From an uncultured Clostridia bacterium (GTDB taxonomy: Bacteria; Bacillota; Clostridia; Christensenellales; CAG-314), in contig CAKQEP010000005.1 in NCBI GenBank assembly GCA_934230325.1, positions 1-64,000 on the forward strand: a stretch of 64,000 nt of DNA. The letters are read 5' to 3'. The stretch's first letter is position 1. The number at the start of each line of letters is the position of its first letter. Both the position numbers and the translations under genes were made by a program. Shown here piece by piece: positions 53,069 through 62,000 of the stretch. The notes under the pieces are model-generated. The model did not search any database. It was not told the DNA's origin and saw only the letters and a list, made by a program, of their open reading frames with translations.

Positions 53069-55055
53069 TTTTTAAAAATTCCTCCGTCGTTTTTTTGTCG
53101 ACGTAATATATTTTGTAATCGAAACACGGGCGGGCAAAAACAAAACAAATTTTATCTCCGTCGTTCTTTTTGTCTTCGCCGCACAAACTTGCAAGTTGTT
53201 TCGCATCGTCCGAGTAAATATCGACGAGTTTATTAAGATATTTTTTTATGTAGTCCAGCGTTTTTTTGCAAAACTGCGGCGATATTACGCCTAAACGCAA
53301 CGCAAACAACGTTTCTAAACACAAACCGTTTAACACCGCTTGACCGTGCGGAAGTTTGTACTTGGATTCCAGCGCGTGACCGAAGGTATGCCCCAAATTG
53401 AGCTGCTTGCGTTCCAACTCGTCAAAAAGGTCTGCGGATACTACAAAGTTTTTGTAGGCTACGCATTTTTTTATCAAAGCGGGCAAATCGTCGCCGTTTT
53501 TAAGTCCGTCAAAAACCGACGGACAAAGCAAGCCGTACTTGACGATTTCTCCAAACCCTTCTTGCAAAAGGCGTTGGTCGTTGGTCTTTAAAAAATCAAA
53601 ATCGACGACGGTGTATTCCGGCAAATTGTATCCCCCGACGAGATTTTTTACTCCGTCAAAGTTCACTGCGTTTTTGCCGCCCAAAGCAGCGTCGGTCATA
53701 GCAAGCAACGTCGTCGGCACGGTGACAAAACGCAATCCGCGCTTGTAAATCTGCGCCGCAAACCCCGCAACGTCGCATACCGCGCCGCCGCCGACGGCAA
53801 CGACAACGGTATTTTTGTTTGCGCCTTTATCTTTAAAATATTGCAAAAGGTTTAATGCGACGGCAATATCTTTGCACTCCTCTCCCGCAGGCAAAAGGTA
53901 CGCCCGCCCTTTAAAATCGACTGTTTCCGCAACCTTTTTGTCGGTAACAAACAGCGTATCGGCGTCAAAATCGTCTACGGAAAACTTTTTGTAACGCACT
54001 GCGTCGCCTTTTAAAATCAAGTCCAACACCGCCGCCGCCAAGATGCTTTCCGCTATCACGCCTACGTTTTGAACGACGCAAACGTCGCTACGCTCGTAAT
54101 GAGAATCGACGGTTTTTTTTGTGACTATATCTACCGTTCTCACGCCTTTTGCCGTCGTCGGAACGGGTTTAACGGTCAGATTTATTTTGAGGTCGCCCCC
54201 CGTCGTCATACCTGCCGTAACGCCGCCGCAATTGTTTGTCGCATAAAAGATGTTGCCGTTTTTGTCGGTTTTGAGCGCGTCGCATACTTTGCCGTTTGTG
54301 CTGTCCGCATACTTTGCTCCGATGCCGAAACTCACGCCTTTTACCGACGGAATACTCATCATTTTTTGCGCCAAAACGCCGTCGAGTTTTTGGTCGTAAT
54401 GAAAAAAGTCGCCCAAGCCCGTCGGCAACCCGACGCAACCGACTTCTACCGAGCCGCCCACGCTGTCGCCCGCCGCGCGCGCTTCCTGTATGCGGCGCAA
54501 CATTTTTTGCTTTGTTTCGTCGGACGGGCAATGCATATCGTCCTTTTTTATGCGCGAATAATCGTTGCGATAATCAAACGGCGCGTCGCATTTTACGCCG
54601 CCGACGTTTCTCGTGAGATAATAAGTAAAAATCCCCTTGCTCTCCAAAATCTGTCGGCAAATTTCGCCAAACGCAACGTAAGCCGCCGTACGCCTTGCAG
54701 AAGCCCTTTCGCAAACGTAACGAGCATCTTTTAGCCCGAGCGCAGTACACCCGACAAAATCGGCGTGGCCGCTTCTCAATGCCGTTATCGGCGGCTTTGA
54801 CTCCACTCCGTCGTCTTTGTTTTTGATAAAAAACTCCAACGGTCTGCCGTCGGTGACAAAATCTGCGGAAACTCCCGACAAAAACTCTACTCTGTCCGAT
54901 TCCGATTTCATGCGGGCGCTGCGCCCCGCGCCGGCGCGACGTAAAGCAAGTTGCTCGTTTAGTCGGTCGACGTTTATTTTAAAATCGGCGGGCAATCCGA
55001 TAGCCTTGCAGTGGTATCCGTCGCCGTGAGAAAGTCCTTTTGCAAAAAATTTCAT
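53040..55055 (-). CDS. aroC-aroB: Fused chorismate synthase and 3-dehydroquinate synthase (AroC-AroB)
   Basis: A 671-residue bifunctional protein. Residues 1 to about 350 are chorismate synthase: SHGDGY with His10, AGAGRSARMKSESDRVEFLSG (split at 41-61), RSGHADF with His97, and GIGAKYADSTNG. Residues about 351-671 are dehydroquinate synthase: GGGAVCDVAGFAAQIYKRG (422-440), VPTTLLAMTDAALGGKNAV, EGFGEIVKYG, GHTFGHALES and HGQAVLNG carry the NAD and zinc sites. The AroB part is about 30 residues shorter than usual, trimmed at its N-terminus. It joins steps 2 and 7 of the pathway. Start chosen at MKFFAKGL, two bases after the preceding stop. Confidence 0.95.
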   Translation of the reverse strand: MKFFAKGLSHGDGYHCKAIGLPADFKINVDRLNEQLALRRAGAGRSARMKSESDRVEFLSGVSADFVTDGRPLEFFIKNKDDGVESKPPITALRSGHADFVGCTALGLKDARYVCERASARRTAAYVAFGEICRQILESKGIFTYYLTRNVGGVKCDAPFDYRNDYSRIKKDDMHCPSDETKQKMLRRIQEARAAGDSVGGSVEVGCVGLPTGLGDFFHYDQKLDGVLAQKMMSIPSVKGVSFGIGAKYADSTNGKVCDALKTDKNGNIFYATNNCGGVTAGMTTGGDLKINLTVKPVPTTAKGVRTVDIVTKKTVDSHYERSDVCVVQNVGVIAESILAAAVLDLILKGDAVRYKKFSVDDFDADTLFVTDKKVAETVDFKGRAYLLPAGEECKDIAVALNLLQYFKDKGANKNTVVVAVGGGAVCDVAGFAAQIYKRGLRFVTVPTTLLAMTDAALGGKNAVNFDGVKNLVGGYNLPEYTVVDFDFLKTNDQRLLQEGFGEIVKYGLLCPSVFDGLKNGDDLPALIKKCVAYKNFVVSADLFDELERKQLNLGHTFGHALESKYKLPHGQAVLNGLCLETLFALRLGVISPQFCKKTLDYIKKYLNKLVDIYSDDAKQLASLCGEDKKNDGDKICFVFARPCFDYKIYYVDKKTTEEFLKSVCKTRPKN

Positions 55056-55056
55056 A

Positions 55057-56379
55057 CTACGCAACTCCGCAATATGCGTTTTTACGCATAAATTCCGCTA
55101 TCGCCAAGCGGTAAACTCCTTTAAACACCGCATTTGACGTTGCGTTTTGGCGAGAAAAATCGAAGGAAAGTTCCGCGCCGTTTTTTATCGTGACGACGAT
55201 ATTTCCTTTTTGGTCGGTGCGATAAATTTTGTCGCCGCAACCGGAATTTTTCAACCTTGTCAACGCGTCTTGAGTGGGGTGTCCGTAACTGTTTGGATCG
55301 CCTACCGAAATAATGGCGTATTCGGGCTTAATAACGTCCAAAAACGGCTGATTAGAAGATTCTTTGCCGCCGTGATGACCTACTTTTAATATATCGACGT
55401 CGGCAAAATCTGCGGTCTTGCCGTATAAACCCGATTGAACGAGGTTGATAAAATTATTTTCCTGCTTTTTGTCGGCGTCGCCCGTCAAACATATCTTTTT
55501 GTCGTATATTTCTGCAATTACTATCGGGGAAACGTTGTTTTTGTCCTGCGCAGTGCTGATGTTTACGTACATGGCGGGCGTGGGGTTGTAAAAATACATT
55601 TCATAACCCGTTCCGCTCAAAACGTTTTCTCCTACGTTAAAGTGGGTAACGCAGTCTTTTTCCTCCGCCACCGCTTTAACAAAGTCGTGGTATACGCCTG
55701 TAGAAATGGTGCTGTACTCGTAATTGTTGTCCGCTACAAACTGTTTTAGCGGATCGTCGGCGTATTTTGACATAATCATGGGACGATACACTTCCTTGAC
55801 GATAATGTCGTCGCGTTTTATTACGTCGTCAAGACTTCCGCAATGGTCTGCGTCGGCGTGAGTGAGAAGTACGTAGTCCAACGTCAGAGTTCCGTCGGCG
55901 TCCTTGACGCCTATTTTGTCGTCCAAAAGATAATTTATTATTCCGTTGGCAATTACGTCGCTTTTTTTGCCGCCGTCAACAAGCATCTTTTTGCCGTCGG
56001 GCAACTCCAAAAACAGACAATCGCCTTGATTTACGTCTATTACGTGCAACCTGAAATCGCCGCCGTCCGCCGCAGCAAGGGTTACGCTCGGTTTTATCGG
56101 CGTGTAATTATAGAATTTGAAAAAGTCGCCGTTAATCTCAAAGTTGAAAGGCGCAATATCCATATAAAACATTACGCCCGCAACGATAACTACCAGCGCA
56201 ACGATAAAAATCGCCGCATTTATTTTTCTTTTTGCGGATTTGCTCTTTTTTCTGCCGGCGGCTTTGCTTGCCGCTACTCCCGCAGCCGCTACCCCCGCCG
56301 CAAATTTACCTATATCTTTGGCTTGTTGTTGTGAAGATTTTGACGTACGCTTTTTGTTTCCGTCGTTATTGTTTGCCAT
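55057..56379 (-). CDS. Membrane-anchored metallo-beta-lactamase protein, ComEC-C-terminal type
   Basis: A 440-residue protein. The cytoplasmic head (1-50) is Lys/Ser/Ala rich; a membrane helix lies at about 53-73; the lactamase domain (about 105-410) has HVIDVNQGDCLFLELPDGK, THADADHCGS (the HxHxDH-type zinc motif, here HADADH), LTGDAD and KVGHHGGKESS. This is the domain usually fused to the end of ComEC, acting as a nuclease or phosphodiesterase outside the cell. It overlaps the patatin gene by 14 bases and heads into the aro genes. It may supply the activity missing in this genome's ComEC. Confidence 0.88.
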   Translation of the reverse strand: MANNNDGNKKRTSKSSQQQAKDIGKFAAGVAAAGVAASKAAGRKKSKSAKRKINAAIFIVALVVIVAGVMFYMDIAPFNFEINGDFFKFYNYTPIKPSVTLAAADGGDFRLHVIDVNQGDCLFLELPDGKKMLVDGGKKSDVIANGIINYLLDDKIGVKDADGTLTLDYVLLTHADADHCGSLDDVIKRDDIIVKEVYRPMIMSKYADDPLKQFVADNNYEYSTISTGVYHDFVKAVAEEKDCVTHFNVGENVLSGTGYEMYFYNPTPAMYVNISTAQDKNNVSPIVIAEIYDKKICLTGDADKKQENNFINLVQSGLYGKTADFADVDILKVGHHGGKESSNQPFLDVIKPEYAIISVGDPNSYGHPTQDALTRLKNSGCGDKIYRTDQKGNIVVTIKNGAELSFDFSRQNATSNAVFKGVYRLAIAEFMRKNAYCGVA

Positions 56380-57238
56380 CTTTTTTCTCCTTTTTTGATT
56401 TTTTAGATTTTTTTTCGGGATACAGCGATTGTTTTATCTGCGGAATAACTTCCTTCGCGGCATTGTACCCCGCTGTCACAAGTAAATCTATATCCGATAC
56501 CATACTCGCCCTATGCCCGCGCATGTCGGGCGCAATTACAAAATCGGAATTTGACAAACCTTTGTAAGAAGTCGATTTCATCGCTATGTTAAACGACGCC
56601 TTTAACGCAGAAAAAACGTTTCTCCCCGCCGTGCCTACGTCGCCAACGTTGCTTAACGTTACGCCGACAACGACGTCCGCGCCCATTTTTTTGGCGGCGT
56701 CTGCGGGCAGATTGTTTGTGAGTCCGCCGTCAACGAGATGTTTGCCGTCCAAGTCTATCCCGTCAAAAAATACGGGGGCAGAACAACTCGCCGCTACGCA
56801 CAACGCAAGATTGCCTTTGTCCAAAACGACTTCGTTACCCGTCAAAAAGTCCGTCGCAACGCAACAAAAAGGCGTTTTTAAATCTTCTATTTCTAAATCG
56901 CCTACGGAACGGCGTACAACGTCGGTGAGATTTGTCGATTTTGACGGGGTTAAAAGCATCTTGCTGTTGCGAATTTCACTCATTTTTATCGTTCGAGCAA
57001 AACTCAACATGCTTTCGCAATCGTACCCCGCGCAATAAAGCGCGCCCACCAAACTCCCCGCCGAAGTACCCGACACGTAATCAAAACGTATGCCTTCTTC
57101 TTCAAACGCGGCAAGAACGCCTATGTGCGCAAAACCTTTTGCGCCGCCGCCCGACAACGCAAGTCCGAGTTTTTTTTGCGTTTGGTCTGCTCTTTGTTTT
57201 TTGAATTTAAATTTAAACAGTTTGCTAAATAGTCCCAT
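56366..57238 (-). CDS. Patatin-like phospholipase (RssA/NTE type)
   Basis: A 290-residue serine hydrolase. LALSGGGAKGFAHIG (oxyanion loop, about 26-40), GTSAG (nucleophile Ser, about 59) and DGGLTNNLP (catalytic Asp, about 191) define the patatin family. The ends are Lys-rich. Start at MGLFSKLF, with no ribosome site: the -10 box lies only 6 bases upstream, so the mRNA is probably leaderless. It heads the run patatin-MBL-aroCB-aroAE-aroQ-aroK. Confidence 0.9.
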   Translation of the reverse strand: MGLFSKLFKFKFKKQRADQTQKKLGLALSGGGAKGFAHIGVLAAFEEEGIRFDYVSGTSAGSLVGALYCAGYDCESMLSFARTIKMSEIRNSKMLLTPSKSTNLTDVVRRSVGDLEIEDLKTPFCCVATDFLTGNEVVLDKGNLALCVAASCSAPVFFDGIDLDGKHLVDGGLTNNLPADAAKKMGADVVVGVTLSNVGDVGTAGRNVFSALKASFNIAMKSTSYKGLSNSDFVIAPDMRGHRASMVSDIDLLVTAGYNAAKEVIPQIKQSLYPEKKSKKSKKEKKDGKQ

Positions 57239-57244
57239 GTTTAG

Positions 57245-57273
57245 ATTATATAACAATAACCCTCTTTTTGCAA
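57245..57273 (-). promoter_or_regulatory. Promoter of the patatin-aro operon, leaderless
   Basis: Minus strand TTGCAA (57268-57273), 17 bases, TATAAT (57245-57250), then CTAAAC and the ATG. The start site would fall on or next to the initiation codon. Confidence 0.7.
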
Positions 57274-57311
57274 TAGTAGGAAAAAAAAAGGTAAAAATCA
57301 TCGCAAAATCC

Positions 57312-57341
57312 TTGTAAATTTGCGCCGTTGTTTGATAAAAT
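57312..57341 (+). promoter_or_regulatory. Promoter of the ttcA-like gene, leaderless
   Basis: TTGTAA (57312-57317), 18 bases, TAAAAT (57336-57341), then seven bases and the ATG at 57349. Confidence 0.55.
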
Positions 57342-57348
57342 AATCGGT

Positions 57349-58131
57349 ATGAAAACTCAACAAATGCTTTCGCCTTTTAGGCGCGCGATAACTCAATACG
57401 ATTTGATACAAGACGGCGACAAAATTGCCGTCGGAGTGAGCGGCGGCAAGGACAGCCTTACGCTGTTGGCATTGCTAAACGCTTACAAACGGTTTAGCCC
57501 GCAAAAATTCGATTTGATTGCCGTAACGATAGATATGGGGTTTGACGGCAGCGATTACTCCGCCATAGCAAAATGGTGCGCCGACAACAATATTCCGTAT
57601 ATTTTGGAAAAAACCGATATTGCGGAAATTATTTTTGACGTCAGACAGGAAACAAACCCTTGCAGCCTATGCTCAAAAATGCGGCGCGGAGCGTTGAACG
57701 GCGTTATTACGGCGCAAGGTTGCAACAAACTCGCGCTCGGTCATCACCGCGACGACGTGACGGAAACGTTTTTTTTGAGTCTTCTTTTTGAAGGGCGGCT
57801 AAATACCTTTGCTCCAAAAAGTTTTATGACTCGTAGTAAGATTACGCTCATACGTCCTCTCGTTTTTACGACGGAAAACGATATTGCCGCATACGCGCGC
57901 GACGCAGAATTGCCCGTTGCGCACAACCCGTGTCCTGCCGACAAACACACCCAACGTCAGTATATGAAAAATTTAATCAAAAAAATACAGGAAGATATAC
58001 CCTTTGCGCCGGAAAGAATTGCCGCCGCAATATCAAACCCCGACAGATACAATTTGTGGGACGATTTGGAAAAAAAGTATCAGTCGCAAAAATCAATCGA
58101 CGAGAGCAAAAACGACCTTTGCAACCTGTAA
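57349..58131 (+). CDS. ttcA: PP-loop tRNA thiolation ATPase, TtcA family
   Basis: A 260-residue tRNA-modifying enzyme. The PP-loop SGGKDS (about 32-37) activates the base with ATP; CSLCSKMRRG supplies two cluster cysteines and a third lies in NPCPADK; GHHRDDVTETFF is the family signature. TtcA makes 2-thiocytidine-32 in some tRNAs; clostridial relatives may thiolate another base. The ATG has no ribosome site and fits a leaderless mRNA. Start MKTQQM preferred to an upstream TTG. Confidence 0.82.
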   Translation: MKTQQMLSPFRRAITQYDLIQDGDKIAVGVSGGKDSLTLLALLNAYKRFSPQKFDLIAVTIDMGFDGSDYSAIAKWCADNNIPYILEKTDIAEIIFDVRQETNPCSLCSKMRRGALNGVITAQGCNKLALGHHRDDVTETFFLSLLFEGRLNTFAPKSFMTRSKITLIRPLVFTTENDIAAYARDAELPVAHNPCPADKHTQRQYMKNLIKKIQEDIPFAPERIAAAISNPDRYNLWDDLEKKYQSQKSIDESKNDLCNL

Positions 58132-58175
58132 ACCCTACATAAAATTATTAAAAATCAGCAAAAACAATAAAAATT

Positions 58176-58206
58176 ACCCGCCGTTTACTTTTGGTTGACG
58201 GCGGGT
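58176..58206 (+). terminator. Terminator after ttcA-like gene
   Basis: ACCCGCCGT and ACGGCGGGT around a 13-base loop, then a T/G-rich tract; it also faces the membrane-protein gene on the other strand. Confidence 0.8.
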
Positions 58207-58243
58207 ATCGTTTTGTTTTGTATTGTATTGTTTGTTTTGTTTT

Positions 58244-58930
58244 TTAATCGCGCTTTAACACTTTGATTTCTTCTTCTTCGGAAGGCGTACCGTCGCTATC
58301 CATAAGCGATTCCGAACCGTTACCGGCGTTTTTTGCGCAATAACAACCCACAAAAAGCGACGCGGCGGCTACTTCCATAAGAACAGCTACAAAACTGTAC
58401 CACTCGAGTCTACTTATCGCCGCTCCCACGGTATCGAATACAAGCATAACAAACGCCGCGCACAAAAATACAACGTATAAAACTTTAATCGCTTTGTCGT
58501 ACTTGTTGCCGCCTTTGATATGCTCCGACAAAAAGAGCAATCCGATAACGCACAACGAACCGTCCATAATAAAGCCGAATATGCCGAATATCACAAAAAA
58601 CGCGTCGTTGTAACTTAAAAATGCAAAATAGTCAAACAATCCGAGCAAAATCCAGATAAACAAATAGCCGAAGTACACCACAAAGAAAGTTTTAAACTTG
58701 TTTTCTTCCTTTTTGATAAGCGCGACGAGTCCGAATACCAGTATCGCCAAGTGAACTATTGCCTTCAAAAGCAAAACGATGACGTTCATTGCGTTAGCGT
58801 TGCTCACGGCTATATTTATCAATTTAAACAAATACTCTAAAAACTGCAGTCCCGCCAACGCCGACATTGTAATTATCAGTATGTTTTTAAGTTTGCTTAC
58901 CGTTTTATCGATAAAATTCAAAACAATCAC
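58244..58930 (-). CDS. Six-helix membrane protein, unknown function
   Basis: A 228-residue integral membrane protein with about six helices (near 17-38, 47-68, 83-104, 109-132, 145-165 and 175-196) and an acidic soluble tail (DSDGTPSEEEEIKVLKRD). No family recognised. It is single, with a strong promoter of its own. Confidence 0.7.
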   Translation of the reverse strand: MIVLNFIDKTVSKLKNILIITMSALAGLQFLEYLFKLINIAVSNANAMNVIVLLLKAIVHLAILVFGLVALIKKEENKFKTFFVVYFGYLFIWILLGLFDYFAFLSYNDAFFVIFGIFGFIMDGSLCVIGLLFLSEHIKGGNKYDKAIKVLYVVFLCAAFVMLVFDTVGAAISRLEWYSFVAVLMEVAAASLFVGCYCAKNAGNGSESLMDSDGTPSEEEEIKVLKRD

Positions 58931-58959
58931 CTCGTAAAAATTCTATTTTTATTTTATTC

Positions 58960-58988
58960 AGTATATCACTTTATTGATACAGTGTCAA
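58960..58988 (-). promoter_or_regulatory. Promoter of the six-helix protein gene
   Basis: Minus strand TTGACA (58983-58988), 17 bases, TATACT (58960-58965). Between this and 59151 the DNA is AT-rich and shows nothing further. Confidence 0.85.
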
Positions 58989-59151
58989 GACTTGTCGCAA
59001 CAAAACATCGTACAATCCCCGCATTTTACCACTATTTTTTCTAAAAAAACCTTGTTTTTTGGCGTGGCGATGTTTATTTTGCCGACAAAACTATACAAAA
59101 TTGTTTGACAAAAAACTTTTTGCTAAACAACCTTGCTCAAATAATCAGGAC

Positions 59152-59179
59152 AAGCCGCCGTCTATGCCGACGGCGGCTT
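59152..59179 (-). terminator. GC-rich hairpin downstream of ppdK
   Basis: Perfect 11-base arms AAGCCGCCGTC and GACGGCGGCTT with a 6-base loop, about 70 bases past ppdK. No T tract follows, so it may be an mRNA 3' stabiliser or an imperfect terminator. Confidence 0.5.
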
Positions 59180-59249
59180 GCGTAATAAACCTTAATAAAA
59201 TTTACTCAATAAACTTGATAAAATCTTTTAAAACGCTTTTAAAAATTTC

Positions 59250-61889
59250 TTATTTGTTCTTTTTTATCGCGGATTGCGCGGCGGCAAGGCGAGCAATGGG
59301 AACGCGGTAAGGCGAGCAAGAAACGTAGTCAAGACCGATTTGGTTGCAGAACTCAATCGACGCGGGGTCGCCGCCGTGTTCTCCGCAGATACCGATATGA
59401 ATATCTTTGCGTTGTTTGCGACCGAGCGAGGTTGCCAACTCCATAAGTCTGCCTACGCCGACCGTGTCGAGTTTTGCAAACGGGTCAAACTCGTAAATCT
59501 TTGCTTCGTAATACGACGGCAAAAACTTGCTTGCGTCATCACGAGAGAATCCGAAGGTCATTTGAGTAAGGTCGTTTGTGCCAAAACAGAAAAATTCTGC
59601 TTGCGTTGCGATTTCGTCCGCAGTCAAAGCGGCGCGCGGAATTTCTATCATCGTGCCGACTTCGTATTTAAGGTTGACGCCGGCTTCCTTTATCACGGCG
59701 TCTGCCGTTTCTACGATGGTTTTTCTGCAGAACGCCAACTCTTTGACTTCACCTACGAGCGGAACCATAAGTTCCGGTACGATATTCCACTCGGGATGTC
59801 TTTTTTGTACTGCGATGGCGGCTTTTATTATCGCTCTCGTCTGCATAACGGCAATTTCCGGATACGTAACAGCCAAACGGCAGCCGCGATGCCCCATCAT
59901 CGGGTTGAATTCGTGCAGGGAATTGCAAATGATTTTGATTGCTTCTACGGATTTGCCTTGCGCCTTTGCGAGTTCTTCTATATCTTTTTCTTCCGTAGGA
60001 ACAAACTCGTGAAGCGGCGGATCAAGGAAACGAATGGTGACGGGATAGCCTTGCAAAGATTCTATGATGCCTTCAAAGTCCGCTTGTTGCATCGGCTCGA
60101 TTTTGTCGAGAGCCTTTTTTCTTTCCTCTACCGTTTCGGAACAAATCATTTCGCGGAATTTGTCTATTCTGCCCGCGCCAAAGAACATATGCTCGGTACG
60201 GCACAAACCGATACCTTGCGCGCCCAACTCCACCGCGCGTTGAGCGTCTTCGGGAGTGTCGGCGTTTGTGCGAACTTTGAGCGTCTTGTACTTGTCGGCA
60301 AGTTTCATTATTCTGCCAAAGTAGCCGCTGCCGGGGTCTGCAGGCACGGTTTTGATAATAACGTCATAAATCTTGCCCGTAGAGCCGTCCAAAGAAAGAT
60401 TGTCGCCTTCGCGGAAAATTTTGCCGGAAAGTTCAAAATATTTTTCTTCCTCGTGCATTTTGATGTCGCCGCAACCGGAAACACAGCAAGTACCCATGCC
60501 TCTCGCAACTACCGCCGCGTGAGAAGTCTGTCCGCCTCTCACCGTCAAAATGCCTTGAGCGTATTTCATACCCTCGATGTCTTCCGGAGAAGTTTCCAAC
60601 CTGACAAGAATAACTTTTTTGCCTTTTTTGCCTTGCTTTACCGCTTCTTCCGGAGTAAAGACGATTGTGCCTTCGGCTGCGCCCGGTGACGCGGCTATAC
60701 CTTTGCCTACGACGTTGTTTTTGTCGGCGGCTTTGAGAGCGGCGGCGTCAAACGTGGGGTGCAAAAGCATATCCAAAGATTTGGCGTCGATTTGAAGCAA
60801 CGCTTCCTTCTCGTTTATCATGCCTTCGTCGATAAGGTCGCAAGCAATCCTTATTGCGGCGGCGGCGGTGCGTTTGCCGTTTCTCGTTTGCAACATAAAC
60901 AGTTTGCCGTTTTCTACCGTAAACTCCATATCTTGCATATCTCTGTAGTGATTTTCGAGAATATCGCAAACTTCTTGAAATTGTTTGTATACGTCGGGGA
61001 ATACTTCTGCCATTTTGGCAATGGGCATCGGAGTGCGTACGCCCGCTACGACGTCTTCTCCCTGCGCGTTGGTCAAAAATTCACCCATAAGTCCTTTTTC
61101 GCCCGTTGCGGGATTGCGGGTAAACGCAACGCCCGTGCCGCAGTTGTCGCCCATGTTGCCAAACGCCATCATCTGTACGTTGACCGCAGTACCCCAACTG
61201 TAGGGAATATCGTGGTCCATACGGTAAATGTTTGCGCGGGGGTTGTCCCAACTGCGGAAAACGGCTTTGATAGCCTCAAAAAGTTGTTCTTTGGGATCGG
61301 AGGGGAAATCCTTGCCTAATTGCTTTTTGTACTCCGCCTTAAATTGATTTGCAAGAGTTTTAAGGTCGTCTGCGCTCAACTCTACGTCCAAAGTGACGCC
61401 CTTTTTCTCTTTCATATCGTCGATAAGTTTTTCAAAATACTTTTTGCCGACTTCCATAACGACGTCGGAGAACATTTGAATAAATCTTCTGTAGCAGTCG
61501 TATGCCCATCTGGGATTGCCCGATTTTTGAGCAAGAACTTCTACAACTTCCTCGTTTAAACCGAGATTGAGTATCGTGTCCATCATTCCCGGCATCGACG
61601 CTCTCGCGCCGGAACGTACCGATACAAGCAGCGGGTTTTGTTTGTCGCCAAACTTTTTGCCCGTTATTTTTTCCAAAGCGTCAATGTTTTTCATTATCTC
61701 CGCTTGGATATCGTCGTTGATTCTTTTGCCGTCTTCGTAATACTTTGTGCAAGCCTCCGTAGAAATAGTAAAACCGTGCGGTACGGGCAAACCGAGATTT
61801 GTCATTTCCGCAAGGTTTGCGCCTTTGCCGCCGAGCAACTCGCGCATTTTGCCGTTTCCTTCATTGAATAAATAAACGTATTTTGTCAC
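59250..61889 (-). CDS. ppdK: Pyruvate, phosphate dikinase
   Basis: An 879-residue enzyme interconverting pyruvate + ATP + Pi with PEP + AMP + PPi. N-terminal ATP-grasp region (GGKGANLAEM, near 20), swivelling domain with GGQTSHAAVVARG (phospho-His, about 455), and C-terminal PEP-binding barrel (CRTEHMF, GTNDLTQ and CGEHGGDP). Full length for the family. The start codon is GTG behind AGGAGG. In clostridia it often replaces pyruvate kinase, saving energy with PPi. Confidence 0.97.
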   Translation of the reverse strand: MTKYVYLFNEGNGKMRELLGGKGANLAEMTNLGLPVPHGFTISTEACTKYYEDGKRINDDIQAEIMKNIDALEKITGKKFGDKQNPLLVSVRSGARASMPGMMDTILNLGLNEEVVEVLAQKSGNPRWAYDCYRRFIQMFSDVVMEVGKKYFEKLIDDMKEKKGVTLDVELSADDLKTLANQFKAEYKKQLGKDFPSDPKEQLFEAIKAVFRSWDNPRANIYRMDHDIPYSWGTAVNVQMMAFGNMGDNCGTGVAFTRNPATGEKGLMGEFLTNAQGEDVVAGVRTPMPIAKMAEVFPDVYKQFQEVCDILENHYRDMQDMEFTVENGKLFMLQTRNGKRTAAAAIRIACDLIDEGMINEKEALLQIDAKSLDMLLHPTFDAAALKAADKNNVVGKGIAASPGAAEGTIVFTPEEAVKQGKKGKKVILVRLETSPEDIEGMKYAQGILTVRGGQTSHAAVVARGMGTCCVSGCGDIKMHEEEKYFELSGKIFREGDNLSLDGSTGKIYDVIIKTVPADPGSGYFGRIMKLADKYKTLKVRTNADTPEDAQRAVELGAQGIGLCRTEHMFFGAGRIDKFREMICSETVEERKKALDKIEPMQQADFEGIIESLQGYPVTIRFLDPPLHEFVPTEEKDIEELAKAQGKSVEAIKIICNSLHEFNPMMGHRGCRLAVTYPEIAVMQTRAIIKAAIAVQKRHPEWNIVPELMVPLVGEVKELAFCRKTIVETADAVIKEAGVNLKYEVGTMIEIPRAALTADEIATQAEFFCFGTNDLTQMTFGFSRDDASKFLPSYYEAKIYEFDPFAKLDTVGVGRLMELATSLGRKQRKDIHIGICGEHGGDPASIEFCNQIGLDYVSCSPYRVPIARLAAAQSAIKKNK

Positions 61890-61934
61890 CTTAGATTTCC
61901 TCCTGAATTCTAAATCAATTTTTAAACCGCAGAT

Positions 61935-61963
61935 ATTTTACCAAAAAAAGTGAAATATGACAA
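61935..61963 (-). promoter_or_regulatory. ppdK promoter
   Basis: Minus strand TTGTCA (61958-61963), 17 bases, TAAAAT (61935-61940). Confidence 0.75.
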
Positions 61964-61969
61964 CAAAAT

Positions 61970-62000
61970 AAAGGCACTATATAAAAAAAATAGCGCCTTT
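61970..62000 (-). terminator. Terminator of recO
   Basis: Minus strand AAAGGCGCTA pairs TAGTGCCTTT (one G-U) around an 11-base T-rich loop; the stem overlaps the recO stop codon. Confidence 0.75.

Noticed and set aside
59274..60689. 471-codon plus-strand ORF opposite ppdK
   Set aside because: Antisense shadow of ppdK; no promoter, ribosome site or recognisable motif.
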